Assembly (NCBI GenBank): GCA_029974015.1 | Contig: JARKUF010000011.1 | Span: forward strand, 1-64,000 | DNA: 64,000 nucleotides | Origin: Spirochaetota bacterium | GTDB taxonomy: Bacteria; Spirochaetota; UBA4802; JAGODF01 | Direction: 5' to 3' | Shown: in pieces, positions 7,307-16,315 of the stretch | Position numbering within the stretch: the first letter of the stretch is position 1 | Layout: each line of letters starts with the position of its first letter | The notes under the pieces: model-generated | Databases searched by the model: none | Told to the model about the DNA's origin: nothing | What the model saw: the letters and a program-made list of their open reading frames with translations, nothing else | Program-made: the position numbers and the translations under genes

Positions 7307-8854
7307 TTAAACAGATTTTTCAACCTGCCGGTTCAGGCCCTCCGCCACCAGAGCAAGCTCTTCGGCGGCCACCATCAGTTCATTGGCGACGGAGGTATTC
7401 GACTGGATGAGGGAATTGATTTCGGAGACCTTCTCTGCGATCGCGCTGAGCGTTCTTTCCTGTTCGCCCGTGTCGTCCTTAATTTCCACGGAGCGCTTCC
7501 TTAAAGCATCGATTTTTACCTCTATCTCGTTTTTGATCTGTTCCTGCTTGTTGATGTGCGCAAATATGTCTCTGGTTCGGGAATCGAGGGTGTTGATGGT
7601 GTTGAAAATCTGCTTTATAAGGCGTACTATAACATCGATATTCTTGCTTCCTTCCTCAGCGCCCTTCACGTTCGAACTGATGAGCTGGTTGATTTCTTTA
7701 AGGCTCGTCATTGATTTTTCTGAAAGCTTGTTCACTTCGTCGGCAACGACTGCAAACCCTTTGCCCTGGTCGCCAGCCCTGGCCGCCTCGATGGCGGCGT
7801 TAAGCGCAAGCAATTGTATTTTATCGAACAGGTCCTCCAATATCTCCATGATGGATGAAAGCCGCGAAGTGCTCTCGATAAGGTCCTTGGAGTTTTTGTC
7901 GATGCCTGCTACGGCGGTTTCTCCCTCCCGGGCAAGGTCCACGACCGATTCAAAGGCGCCCCGCACCTCCGCCGAGCTTTTCTTGAGCTGGTCGGTTTCT
8001 ACGGCCAGAGTGTCGATCGATTCCGCCAGCGTCATAACCGAGGAGTACTGCTCCTGGATGTTCGCGAAGCTCCCCGCGATCCCGCTGGCCGCTTTCGATG
8101 TCGAGGTATTAATTTCTCCGGTGGATTGCGCCTGGCCGGTAAGGTTTTCCGAAAAGTTTTGCGTTTTCGAGAAAAGGCTTTCGGCAAATGATGCAATCTT
8201 ATGGGCGCTTTCTTTGATAAGGCCATAGAGATTTTTCATTTCGTTCATCTGCTCTTCGTTCTTTTCTTTTTCTTCGGTGGCAAGCTGGAACGATTTCTGC
8301 AGCATGGTTATCGAAAGCAGGCTGATTAAATACGAGAGGAACAGCGCCGCAAGGCTGTCTATAAAACCGACTTTGAGTATGGATTGTATCAGAGGGTCTT
8401 CTATGGACTTATGCTTTAGATAATAAAAAATATCGGCGATCACGAAGGAAGACATGAGTATAGTGGCCACCATTTTTGTCGTAAAACTGGCGGCAAAGAT
8501 CAAGACGACGAATGTGAAGTACATCATGGTGTTGTACGCTTCGTGGGGGGCTTTATTAATAAACCCGACGATTACCACAAGCGAACAGAGGGTCGCGAAA
8601 ATATGCGTGGCAATGACCGATTTTCCAACCCTGAGCAGCACGAGGACCACAATGGTGCCTACAGTCGCCCCCGAGGCGGAGAAGAAAAATGATTTCGCCC
8701 TTTCAAAGCTCACCGTCAGGGAAAAGAGTGACCCGAGATAGAGGACAACAGAGACCGTAATCGCGAAGACGAGCAGCAACCCGGCTTTCTTTCGGGTCAG
8801 AAAATCCTTGTCTTCATAGGGCTTCAGGAAATATCTCGATATGGGATTCGCCAT
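7307..8854 (-). CDS. Methyl-accepting chemotaxis protein with multi-pass membrane domain
   Basis: This 515-residue receptor has five or six membrane helices within about residues 20-190 and no large periplasmic domain. A long coiled-coil signalling domain follows. The hairpin tip that contacts CheA and CheW is clear: LLALNAAIEAARAGDQGKGFAVVADE, shown here as adjoining pieces of one motif near residues 345-372. No canonical HAMP domain or C-terminal CheR-docking pentapeptide is evident. A membrane-embedded sensor of this shape probably reports on membrane or energy state rather than binding a periplasmic ligand; that is inference. The start is well supported by GAGGTGAT just before the ATG. 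Its stop lies about 70 bp before the methylase start, so the two may share a transcript. Confidence 0.9.
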   Translation of the reverse strand: MANPISRYFLKPYEDKDFLTRKKAGLLLVFAITVSVVLYLGSLFSLTVSFERAKSFFFSASGATVGTIVVLVLLRVGKSVIATHIFATLCSLVVIVGFINKAPHEAYNTMMYFTFVVLIFAASFTTKMVATILMSSFVIADIFYYLKHKSIEDPLIQSILKVGFIDSLAALFLSYLISLLSITMLQKSFQLATEEKEKNEEQMNEMKNLYGLIKESAHKIASFAESLFSKTQNFSENLTGQAQSTGEINTSTSKAASGIAGSFANIQEQYSSVMTLAESIDTLAVETDQLKKSSAEVRGAFESVVDLAREGETAVAGIDKNSKDLIESTSRLSSIMEILEDLFDKIQLLALNAAIEAARAGDQGKGFAVVADEVNKLSEKSMTSLKEINQLISSNVKGAEEGSKNIDVIVRLIKQIFNTINTLDSRTRDIFAHINKQEQIKNEIEVKIDALRKRSVEIKDDTGEQERTLSAIAEKVSEINSLIQSNTSVANELMVAAEELALVAEGLNRQVEKSV

Positions 8855-8932
8855 AGCATCACCTCAACAAAGTTGTACGCACAAAATATTTTCCGGGGCC
8901 GCAAAAAACCGCTGTTTTTCCATTTATATTTT

Positions 8933-9038
8933 GGGGGCTTTTAATTATTAGGCTTTCCCGGCGGGAAAACCTAAGTCCTGAGTATGCCTGTTGTTACAAT
9001 TCACGGGAAATTTAAAAATTTAATTTTTTGATGTTCCC
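8933..9038 (-). repeat. TIR element, copy C (shortened hairpin)
   Basis: On the minus strand it reads GGGAACATCAAAAAATT, then GTAACAACAGGCATACTCAG, then a truncated hairpin (TTTTCCCGCCGGGAAA) and a right end AATAATTAAAAGCCC. The hairpin has lost about 14 bp relative to the 120-bp form. It lies upstream of the chemoreceptor gene. Confidence 0.7.
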
Positions 9039-9124
9039 AACATTCAATCCTCAACTAAAGTTCCAGTATCAATGTGCCAGTTTTTTGTCATTCACAATTT
9101 AAGAATTGCAAACATATTTTTTAA

Positions 9125-9459
9125 TAAACCCTCAGCAGTGATAAATGGGTGCGCCTTCTCAGCCTGGTAATGTCACAGGTTGTGAGCTATGTCCCCTTCG
9201 TCATCCTCATGCTCCCCCTCCTGAAGAGTTCAGGGATCGGGGCCCTATGGCTCGCCCTGGCATCCGCGTCAACCCTGGCGGGGAACGCCACCATTATTTG
9301 TGCCATGCAAACCTCATCGTCATCGAATCGGCGAAAAAATCCGGCGTAGAGATAGGCTGCCGTGAATTTTTCAAGGTCGGTATCGTCGTGACTCTGCTTA
9401 CCATGGCCCTATCCATGGCGTTTCTTTACCTTCAAATCGCCATGGGCCTTCTTTCCTGA
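9125..9459 (+). pseudogene. Frameshifted C-terminal remnant of an ArsB/SLC13-type ion transporter
   Basis: One frame reads MSQVVSYVPFVILMLPLLK and then WLALASASTLAGNATII. From about 9306 the similarity continues in the next frame as ANLIVIESAKKSGVEIG and on through a last membrane helix to the stop at 9459. Together these are the final 100 or so residues of an ArsB/NhaD/SLC13-like permease. The switch occurs at GCCATGCAAACC (about 9303-9314), where one missing G (GCCATGGCAAACC) would restore the family string AMANLIV. The N-terminal four fifths are absent and a stop lies in frame just before 9125. Both a truncation and a one-base deletion are therefore visible. Confidence 0.75.
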
Positions 9460-9586
9460 ATTCGGAGCCGGGCCATCGGGAAAATGGGATGATCAGTTCA
9501 TCTTTCTACCAGCCAGCAGAAAAGTGAGAGGGAAAACATCGCGGGATAAACCTTCTCCCGCGGAAATTATACTACGAGAAGCCGTT

Positions 9587-10213
9587 CTATCGGGAACAGC
9601 GCCAGGTCCCGCCGGAATCTACATATTTTTTCACCTGCCCAAGGGCCTGGTTGATCCCCTTTTTCTTGAAAAGCGACTCCACCCATGTTGGAACTCCTCG
9701 GATTGACACATTGCTGCCGTACCGGGCCAGAGTTTTCCCCTCTCCGAAGGGATAAAAGCGCCAGAAACCGGTGAGCTTTTGCAGCTCGTTGTCGAAGGAG
9801 GGGTCCAGCCCCCATTTGAACCCCTTCTTCTCCGGGCTGAAGCGGTGTATCACCCGATAGGTTTTCGAGAAGGGCCCCGCCGACACGGTGAACTGCAGGT
9901 TGTCGCTGGCGCCGCCTTTACGGATGATTTTAAGTTCGTCAATGTCGCTCAGATATCTGTCCTGGTCCTCAGTCCGGGAAATAAGACGCCAGGTCTCCTC
10001 GACGGGCCGGTTGAACACGATTGCGACATAAATAAGCTCACTTTCCGATGTGGCTACCGACCCCTTTGAGGTGAAGACGGCTTTCCCCGCTTCAAGCTGT
10101 TTTTTCTGCTCGGCGGTAAGGCCCCCCATGCCATCGGCCCCGAACTCCGGGAGGGCGAAAAGGACCGACCCACACAGAAGGATGAGGATGATGGAAAACA
10201 CTGCTTTTTTCAT
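9587..10213 (-). CDS. Secreted START/SRPBCC-type protein
   Basis: This 208-residue protein begins MKKAVFSIILILLCGS, a clear signal peptide with cleavage near ALPEF. The rest follows the helix-grip pattern: FNRPVEETWRLISRTEDQDRY, a series of beta strands including FKWGLDP, and a C-terminal helix (ESLFKKKGINQALGQVKKY). START/SRPBCC proteins have a hydrophobic cavity and often bind lipids or aromatic compounds; an exported one could bind lipid in the periplasm. Start 10213 is chosen because GAGGAG lies six bases upstream; the open frame extends six codons further without a better site. It is not adjacent to any obvious partner. Function unknown. Confidence 0.7.
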   Translation of the reverse strand: MKKAVFSIILILLCGSVLFALPEFGADGMGGLTAEQKKQLEAGKAVFTSKGSVATSESELIYVAIVFNRPVEETWRLISRTEDQDRYLSDIDELKIIRKGGASDNLQFTVSAGPFSKTYRVIHRFSPEKKGFKWGLDPSFDNELQKLTGFWRFYPFGEGKTLARYGSNVSIRGVPTWVESLFKKKGINQALGQVKKYVDSGGTWRCSR

Positions 10214-10370
10214 GCTGTTCTCCTCTTGCACATTGTTTCCCCCGCTCGAATCGGCAAGATCATTTGCATGGTTTCATTTTAGTGGAGGGGGATAATAGAT
10301 GATTATACTGAATGAGTAATCACTCTATGTCAACCAAAAATTATTTTTATGGGCAGTCACAAAAACTCGT

Positions 10371-10492
10371 GTGAGACCTCAAAAAAACATATTTTTCGAA
10401 GCCCCATAAATTGTAACTGCTGTCATACTCAGGACTTAGATTTTCCCGCCCGCCGAAAGCGGGCGGGGAAAAACTATTTCTTCTGACTGGCC
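10371..10492 (+). repeat. TIR element, copy D (diverged)
   Basis: It contains the diagnostic inner block CATAAATTGTAACTGCTG, CATACTCAGGACTTAG and the hairpin TTTTCCCGCCCGCC .. GGGCGGGGAAAA, with decayed ends. It is 122 bp long and lies upstream of the M28 peptidase promoter. Confidence 0.7.
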
Positions 10493-10556
10493 ATAAGAAT
10501 GCATCGAATTCATTTTTATTTCCGTTTTTTCCCTGAAGAAGCTAATTAAAAACAGA

Positions 10557-10607
10557 TTGACATACAAAACAAGCAGAGTATCTTTGTAAAATACGAGTGA
10601 GCGCTCA
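10557..10607 (+). promoter_or_regulatory. Sigma70-like promoter with a downstream palindrome, M28 peptidase gene
   Basis: A perfect TTGACA (10557-10562) is followed after 16 bases by TATCTT (10579-10584, four of six matches to the consensus -10). A 10-bp palindrome TGAGCGCTCA lies at 10598-10607, between the likely transcription start and the ribosome-binding site, where a repressor could bind. Computed by eye only. Confidence 0.5.
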
Positions 10608-10629
10608 TTTTATCTCCCGGAGGACACTC

Positions 10630-11895
10630 ATGGCGATCATCACAAGCAATGATGCCCATTATGCGCTGGATATTGTAAAAAAAATATGCACAACCGTTGG
10701 CCCTGGCCTGCCCGGCAGTTCCCAGGAACGCGCAAGGGCCATGATACTTAAAGAGGAACTCGCATCGCATCTTGGGGACGGCAATGTCGCCCTGGAAGAG
10801 TTCACCGTGGCACCCGGTTCCTTTTTAGGGTGGCTCCCCATCGGGGCGTTTCTTATCCTCCTGGCGGCACTGCTCAACGTTTTTATAGGGAAGATCGCGT
10901 TCCTCGCCCCATGGCTCAGCGCCGGCATCTCCCTGGCCCTCTCCCTTCTCACGGTGTTGACGGGCGTTTTCCAGTTTGTGCTATATTATGAATTTGCGGA
11001 GCCCATCTTTAAAAAGAAAACCTCAATCAATGTCGTGGGTTCACTCAGGAAACCGGGGACAAAAAACGCGACACGCCTCCTGATCCTCGGGGGCCATCAC
11101 GACAGCGCCCTGGAGATGACCTGGCTTCGTTTTCTGGGATATGGCTACTACATCGCCGTAGCAACCCTCTTTGTGGGTTTCGCCGTTATGATGGCCATGG
11201 GCGCCATCCAATTCATCGGGACCCTCTCAGGCAATGCCGGGACCATTGAGACGGGGACCCTGGGTTGGAAGACCCTGGCATACCCAATCATCCCGTCGAT
11301 CATCTTCGCGGCTTTTTTCAGCCGCGGCTGTAAAGGCGGAGGCGTGGTCCCAGGCGCCTCGGACAACCTTTCCGCCAGCGCCCTGGCCGTGGCTTTGTGC
11401 CGTTTCCTGGTGAAACACCCGTCCTTCATCCCGGAGGACACTGAAATTCGGTTTGTCTCTTTTGGCAGCGAAGAAGCGGGGCTGCGGGGGTCACGGCGTT
11501 ATGTGGAACGCCATCTGGACGAATTGAAACGGCTCGACGCCCGCCTGCTCAACTTCGAAACGGTGGCCCATCCAATGGTGACCATCTTCACCTCTGACGT
11601 AAACGGCACGGCAAAAAACGATCCTTCCATGGTGAAAAGCGTCGCCGACGCCGCGGCCCGGGCCGGGGTGCCCCACAAGGTTGAACCGTTTCCATTCGGC
11701 GGAGGAGGGACCGACGCGGGCTCTTTCAGCCAGGCGGGGTTGAAGGCCACAACGATCCTGCCCTTCAAGATCCCCGGGCAGATGGTTAAGTTTTATCATC
11801 AGAAGTGGGACACGCCCGATGTCCTCACGATCGAACCGTACATGAACGTCTTGAAAATCGCCTTCGAATGGGTAAGTTCCGGCGGCGGGAAATAA
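10630..11895 (+). CDS. M28-family zinc aminopeptidase with internal membrane segments
   Basis: This 421-residue protein has M28 zinc-site signatures: GGHHDSA (about residue 154), GASDNLSA (bridging Asp) and SFGSEEAGLRGS (catalytic Glu pair), with a late His in the C-terminal part. Unlike ordinary secreted M28 enzymes it has no signal peptide. Instead, hydrophobic helices are inserted around residues 60-120 and 175-240, between the first strand and the first zinc ligand and again between ligands. It is probably an integral membrane peptidase; the side of the membrane on which it acts is not clear. Start 10630 is chosen because GGAGG lies about eight bases upstream. Family known, substrate unknown. 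Confidence 0.85.
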   Translation: MAIITSNDAHYALDIVKKICTTVGPGLPGSSQERARAMILKEELASHLGDGNVALEEFTVAPGSFLGWLPIGAFLILLAALLNVFIGKIAFLAPWLSAGISLALSLLTVLTGVFQFVLYYEFAEPIFKKKTSINVVGSLRKPGTKNATRLLILGGHHDSALEMTWLRFLGYGYYIAVATLFVGFAVMMAMGAIQFIGTLSGNAGTIETGTLGWKTLAYPIIPSIIFAAFFSRGCKGGGVVPGASDNLSASALAVALCRFLVKHPSFIPEDTEIRFVSFGSEEAGLRGSRRYVERHLDELKRLDARLLNFETVAHPMVTIFTSDVNGTAKNDPSMVKSVADAAARAGVPHKVEPFPFGGGGTDAGSFSQAGLKATTILPFKIPGQMVKFYHQKWDTPDVLTIEPYMNVLKIAFEWVSSGGGK

Positions 11896-11913
11896 AGAAA
11901 GATACCACAACAA

Positions 11914-11962
11914 GGGCCGGAAGTATAAGCTCCTGCCCCACAGGAGTACGGCCTTCCGGCCC
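11914..11962. terminator. Bidirectional terminator between the M28 and purF genes
   Basis: GGGCCGGAAG (11914-11923) pairs with CTTCCGGCCC (11953-11962). Inside, CTCCTG (11930-11935) pairs with CAGGAG (11941-11946), giving a nested stem-loop between convergent stops. It overlaps the first base of the purF stop codon. No long T-run follows on either side. Confidence 0.6.
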
Positions 11963-13362
11963 TACTCCTCGCCGTTCCAGCAAAACGTGCAGACTTTCTC
12001 TCTGGGCAGCCCAATGGCTTCGATGAGGTCTTCGAGCTTCTGGTACCGGAGGGTCGTGAGGCCCAGGCGTGTGCGGATCCTGTCAACCATGGCGAAGTAT
12101 TTCTCCCCACACCCCAAAGCATACTCGGAAAAACGTGTTTCGTCGCTTCCTTCAAGCTCCCTGATCGCCTTACACGCCGCCAGGTCCAGGGCGGAACGGG
12201 ACCGTGAAAAATTTAAATACTTGCAGCCGTACAAGAGGGGCGGGCAGGCAGGGCGCATGTGCACTTCCTTCGCGCCGTAATCGTAAATCCGCTGGATGGT
12301 GTCTTTAAGCTGGGTTCCCCGGACGATGGAGTCGTCACAGAAGAGTATCCTTTTCCCATGGATGATTTCCCGTACCGGAATGAGCTTCATCCGCGCCACC
12401 AGGTCCCTGATCCCCTGTTCCTGGGGCATAAAGCTCCTGGGCCAGGTGGGCGTGTATTTCACAAAAGGGCGCTGGTAAGGCAAACGGGACTCATTGGCGT
12501 ACCCGAGGCCGTGCGCCACCCCCGAGTCCGGGATGCCCGCCACCAGGTCGATGTCGGCGGTGTCTTTCATAGCCAGGGCGGCGCCGCAGCGGTACCGCAC
12601 GCTCTCGACATTGATGTTCTCGTAGCTTGAAGGCGGATATCCGTAGTAGACCCAGAGAAACGCGCAGATCCGCATTTTGTCTCCGGCTTCCTTGAGGGTC
12701 GTAACGCCGTCCAGGGTCATCCTCACTATTTCACCGGGCCCGAGAAATTTCTCCACCTCATAGCCGAGATTGGGAAACGCGCATGTCTCGAACGAGACAG
12801 CGAGGCTCCCGGGCTTTCCCCCAATCACCACCGGGGTCCTTCCCAGGCCGTCCCGGGCGGCGTAGATGCCATCTTCGGTGAGGATAAGAATGGAGCAGGA
12901 CCCCTCGATGCTTCGGTGGACGCGGCTTATGCCGTCGACAAAATTGGCTTCCTGATTGATGATGGTGGCCACCAGCTCCGTGGGGTTGATGCCGCCGCCC
13001 CCCATCTCCGAGAAATGAGTGGTGCGTTTCACGAAGGCCTCCCTGGCAAGGGCTTCGAGGTTTTTGATGACCCCCACGGTGACTATAGAATAGGTCCCGA
13101 GATGGGACCCGATGATGAGCGGCTGTTCCTCGTAATCGCTGATGACGCCTATCCCCATCCGCCCGCTGAACTTCGGCAGGTCCCCGTCGAATTTCGAGCG
13201 GAACTGGGTGTTGGAGATGTCGTGGATGCTTCGCTTGTATCCCTGGTCCCCGAGGACCGCCATCCCCCCCCTTTTGGTGCCGAGATGGGAATGATAGTCG
13301 GTCCCGAAATAAAGGTCGTTCACGCAGTCGTCCTTCGAAACCACGCCGAAAAAACCGCCCAT
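11962..13362 (-). CDS. purF: Amidophosphoribosyltransferase (PurF family) lacking the N-terminal glutaminase cysteine
   Basis: This 466-residue protein matches PurF along its length: an Ntn-type glutaminase domain, then a phosphoribosyltransferase domain with the PRPP motif ILFCDDSIVRGTQ. Four cysteines in RICAF, ACPPL/YGC and VCTFCW fit the positions used for an iron-sulfur cluster in Bacillus-type PurF. The family normally begins Met-Cys-Gly, the Cys becoming the catalytic N-terminal nucleophile. Here the start is MGGFFGV, with no Cys and no room for a propeptide, because GGAG sits eight bases before this ATG. The enzyme may use free ammonia, be a regulatory paralogue, or belong to a divergent subfamily. 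No purine gene is adjacent. Confidence 0.85.
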   Translation of the reverse strand: MGGFFGVVSKDDCVNDLYFGTDYHSHLGTKRGGMAVLGDQGYKRSIHDISNTQFRSKFDGDLPKFSGRMGIGVISDYEEQPLIIGSHLGTYSIVTVGVIKNLEALAREAFVKRTTHFSEMGGGGINPTELVATIINQEANFVDGISRVHRSIEGSCSILILTEDGIYAARDGLGRTPVVIGGKPGSLAVSFETCAFPNLGYEVEKFLGPGEIVRMTLDGVTTLKEAGDKMRICAFLWVYYGYPPSSYENINVESVRYRCGAALAMKDTADIDLVAGIPDSGVAHGLGYANESRLPYQRPFVKYTPTWPRSFMPQEQGIRDLVARMKLIPVREIIHGKRILFCDDSIVRGTQLKDTIQRIYDYGAKEVHMRPACPPLLYGCKYLNFSRSRSALDLAACKAIRELEGSDETRFSEYALGCGEKYFAMVDRIRTRLGLTTLRYQKLEDLIEAIGLPREKVCTFCWNGEE

Positions 13363-13504
13363 AATAATAACTCCGTTGTAGATAAATTGACGTTACGGGA
13401 AAGGCACGCCGTCATTGAACTCGGGGAGGCGCAGCGTACCGCTTAATCTTGAACGAGAAACGATATGCGCGATAGGCGGTTTCTGTCAAGGGGGTTTTCA
13501 ACAC

Positions 13505-13544
13505 AAAAAAAGCTGCTTGGCTCCCGGCGCCACCAGGCGGCGGG
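13505..13544 (-). terminator. Terminator after ftsK
   Basis: On the minus strand, directly after the ftsK stop, a nine-pair GC stem with one mismatch (13536-13544 with 13523-13531, loop ACCA) is followed eleven bases later by seven T residues (the A-run 13505-13511 on the plus strand). The spacing between stem and T-run is longer than ideal. Confidence 0.5.
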
Positions 13545-13547
13545 CCC

Positions 13548-16097
13548 TTAGAGATACACTTCCCTGGGCTTAGACCCCTGCTGGGGCCCCACGTATCCCT
13601 TCTCTTCCATAAGCTCTATCATCCGGGCGGCGCGATTGTAGCCTATGGAGAGGCGGCGCTGGAGATACGACGCCGAAGCTTTTTTCGTCTCCTCGACGAT
13701 TTTCAGCGCCTCGCGGAAGAGACCGTCGCTCTCAATGCCGGAATCGTCGTCCTCCTCCTCCACGGCAAAGAGGTCTTCCTCTATGTCGATGTACCGGGGC
13801 TGGGCCAACTTTCTGAGGTGCTGGACAATCGACATGACCTCGTCCTCGGAGATGAAGGCCCCCTGGATGCGTACGGGAAAGGAGCTCATGGGGGACTGAT
13901 AGAGCATGTCTCCCTTTCCCAGAAGCTTCTCGGCGCCGTTTTGGTCAAGGATGGTGCGCGAATCGGTCTTCTGGGCCACCTGGAAGGCGATGCGCGCGGG
14001 GAAGTTCGCCTTGATGATGCCGGTGATGACGTCCACTGAGGGGCGCTGGGTCGCGAGGACCAGATGTATCCCCACGGCCCTCGCCTTCTGGGCGATGCGG
14101 GTAATATAGCCCTCGATCTCCTTCGCCGCAATCATCATGAGGTCCGCAAGCTCGTCCATGATGACAACGATGTACGGAAGCTTTTCGTACTCCCCACCTA
14201 ACTTCTCGGCTTTTTCATTGTATCGGTCTATATCGCGCGTGTTCATCGCCGAGAGGAGACGGTAGCGCCGCTCCATCTCCACGGTGGCCCACTTCAACGC
14301 CCGCGGAGCAACGTGGGGCTCGGTGATGACCGGCGTGAGGAGGTGCGGCAGGCCATTGTAGAGCATCAGCTCCACCATCTTCGGGTCCACCAGGATGAAG
14401 CGCACATGGTTCGGCCCATAGTTGTAAATAAGGCTCGTTATGATGGAGTTCACGCACACCGATTTTCCCGATCCCGTGGCCCCGGCGATGAGAAGATGCG
14501 GGAGCTTTTTTATGTCCAGGGTGACGGGGGTCCCCAGAATGTCCTTCCCGAGGGCGACTTTGAGCTTTCCCTGTATGAGTGAATACTCCGGCGATTTTAT
14601 GATATCGCCCAGCGTTACCATCTCGCGGTTCAGGTTCGGCACCTCCACGCCGATGGCGGACTTTCCGGGGATGGGGGCAACGATGCGCACCCGGGACGCC
14701 GCCAGGGCAAGGGCAATATCGTCCGAGAGGCCCACGATCCGGTTTACCTTGATTCCCGGGGCAATCTGCATCTCATAGAGGGTGATTACGGGGCCGCGGT
14801 TCACCTTCACCACCCGGGAGTCTATGCCAAAGTCTTTCAGCGTGTTGACAAGCAGTTCGGAGTTGCGGCGGATTTCACTTCGGAAAGTCTCCGCGTCTTC
14901 GGGGGAAGAGGAATAAAGAAATTTTACGGGGATGATATAGTCCCTGTTGATTGGGATTTCATCGAATATGTGGGGCGCGACCTCGGAAGCCCCCTCCGTC
15001 ACGGAGAGGCCGTCGCCGCAGGCGTCGTCCCCGTCATCGTCCACCACCTCCGGGATGAACACGGCGTCCTCGGCGTCCCTTTCTATTCCCGTAATACGTG
15101 AGCGCTTAAGCCTCATTTCAACGCCATCGCTCTCTTCGGGAACTGCGTCCTCCGTGCGGCCCCCGTCGAGGGCATCGGCCCACTTTGTTTCTCGATGCGC
15201 CTCGATGAGGGAAAAGCCCGTTTCATCGGCCCCATCCCCGGCGCCGCCGGGACCCTTAACAAGTTCGGCGTATCCCCGGTTGAAAAGCGACTCCTCGGCG
15301 TTTCGGTAATCGTTAAACTCAAAGCCTCCGCCGGCGCCGTCGTACACGGGGTTCTGGAGGGGAAGGAGCAGCACGGGGCCCTCAGAGGAGGCCTCCCGCC
15401 GTTTGATGGATGCGCCGTGGACTGTCAAGGTTTTCTTAGTGACCCAGGGCAATCTGCCGTTCTTACGCCTCTTGACGCTTTCCTCAATATTATTGTACGG
15501 GACCTTCTCCCTTCGACGCATTTTTGAGATGAGCCCCGCACATCCCGCAAGCGCTCTAATCAAAGGCCCGCGGACGGACCGGGCGCGCTCCACCGCCGCC
15601 GTGACCGAGAAAAGTCCCAGGAGTATGAGGCCAATGATGTTGAAAATCACCAACACCAGGGCGGCGCCAGCTCCGCGCAGGACGCTTTCAAGAAGGCCGA
15701 CAATAAATATCCCGAAGGCCCCGCCCGACAACTCCACCGCCGTTCCAGCTCCCATGAAGGCAATTAAGGGCGCTGAAGTTACGATGAGAAATAAGATCGC
15801 GAAGAAACGTTCCTTCGAGTGCGCCACGGTGCCGCGCCGCATAATTTCCCATCCCGTGAAGGTGAGGAGCGCCACGGCAAGGTATGAGGAAAGCCCAAAG
15901 GCGGCCCGGAGATGTCCGGAGAGCCAGGCGCCGAAGGGCCCCATGAGGTTCCGCACGGCCCTTCCAGCAAGGAGCATCTCGCCGTCCCGAAGATGGAAAC
16001 TTCCCAGAGAAAGGAGCAGGATTATTGAAAGGAGCATCATTAATATGCCGGCGATTTCCCGGTAGCGCGTTTCCCTTTTCAGCGGTTCTTCGAACAA
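13548..16097 (-). CDS. ftsK: DNA translocase FtsK/SpoIIIE
   Basis: This 849-residue protein has four membrane helices in the first 190 residues, an acidic variable linker to about 400, and a complete motor domain. The alpha-beta motor carries Walker A GATGSGKS (about residue 535), the Walker B region IVVIMDELADLMM and LATQRPSVDVITG. The last 65 residues form the gamma winged helix (ASYLQRRLSIGYNRAARMIE) that reads oriented DNA motifs. It segregates chromosome termini at the division septum. The start is TTG, supported by GGAG seven bases upstream; no ATG lies at a better position. A 13-bp direct repeat duplicates this start region. Confidence 0.95.
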   Translation of the reverse strand: MFEEPLKRETRYREIAGILMMLLSIILLLSLGSFHLRDGEMLLAGRAVRNLMGPFGAWLSGHLRAAFGLSSYLAVALLTFTGWEIMRRGTVAHSKERFFAILFLIVTSAPLIAFMGAGTAVELSGGAFGIFIVGLLESVLRGAGAALVLVIFNIIGLILLGLFSVTAAVERARSVRGPLIRALAGCAGLISKMRRREKVPYNNIEESVKRRKNGRLPWVTKKTLTVHGASIKRREASSEGPVLLLPLQNPVYDGAGGGFEFNDYRNAEESLFNRGYAELVKGPGGAGDGADETGFSLIEAHRETKWADALDGGRTEDAVPEESDGVEMRLKRSRITGIERDAEDAVFIPEVVDDDGDDACGDGLSVTEGASEVAPHIFDEIPINRDYIIPVKFLYSSSPEDAETFRSEIRRNSELLVNTLKDFGIDSRVVKVNRGPVITLYEMQIAPGIKVNRIVGLSDDIALALAASRVRIVAPIPGKSAIGVEVPNLNREMVTLGDIIKSPEYSLIQGKLKVALGKDILGTPVTLDIKKLPHLLIAGATGSGKSVCVNSIITSLIYNYGPNHVRFILVDPKMVELMLYNGLPHLLTPVITEPHVAPRALKWATVEMERRYRLLSAMNTRDIDRYNEKAEKLGGEYEKLPYIVVIMDELADLMMIAAKEIEGYITRIAQKARAVGIHLVLATQRPSVDVITGIIKANFPARIAFQVAQKTDSRTILDQNGAEKLLGKGDMLYQSPMSSFPVRIQGAFISEDEVMSIVQHLRKLAQPRYIDIEEDLFAVEEEDDDSGIESDGLFREALKIVEETKKASASYLQRRLSIGYNRAARMIELMEEKGYVGPQQGSKPREVYL

Positions 16098-16121
16098 TTC
16101 AGGTCTCCCAATTCAGGTCTC
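16095..16121. repeat. 13-bp direct repeat over the ftsK start site
   Basis: CAATTCAGGTCTC occurs at 16095-16107 and again at 16109-16121. On the minus strand each copy gives GAGACCTGAATTG, a Shine-Dalgarno-like sequence and a TTG. The upstream TTG is 14 bases from the used one and therefore out of frame. Confidence 0.6.
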
Positions 16122-16315
16122 TGCGGTATCAATCGATACTTGGAATAAAAAACTGACATAAAGGCACGGCGACGTGGGGGAGGCGACGAAAAATCGGTCA
16201 AGCGCCTCATCTTTCTGCCGCATAAGTGAAATAATCAGCCGGCCCATGTCCGTGAAGGAACAGAATTGCCCGTCCCGTTCCATTATCGGCTTTTCAACGG
16301 CGTAATTTTAGAGGG

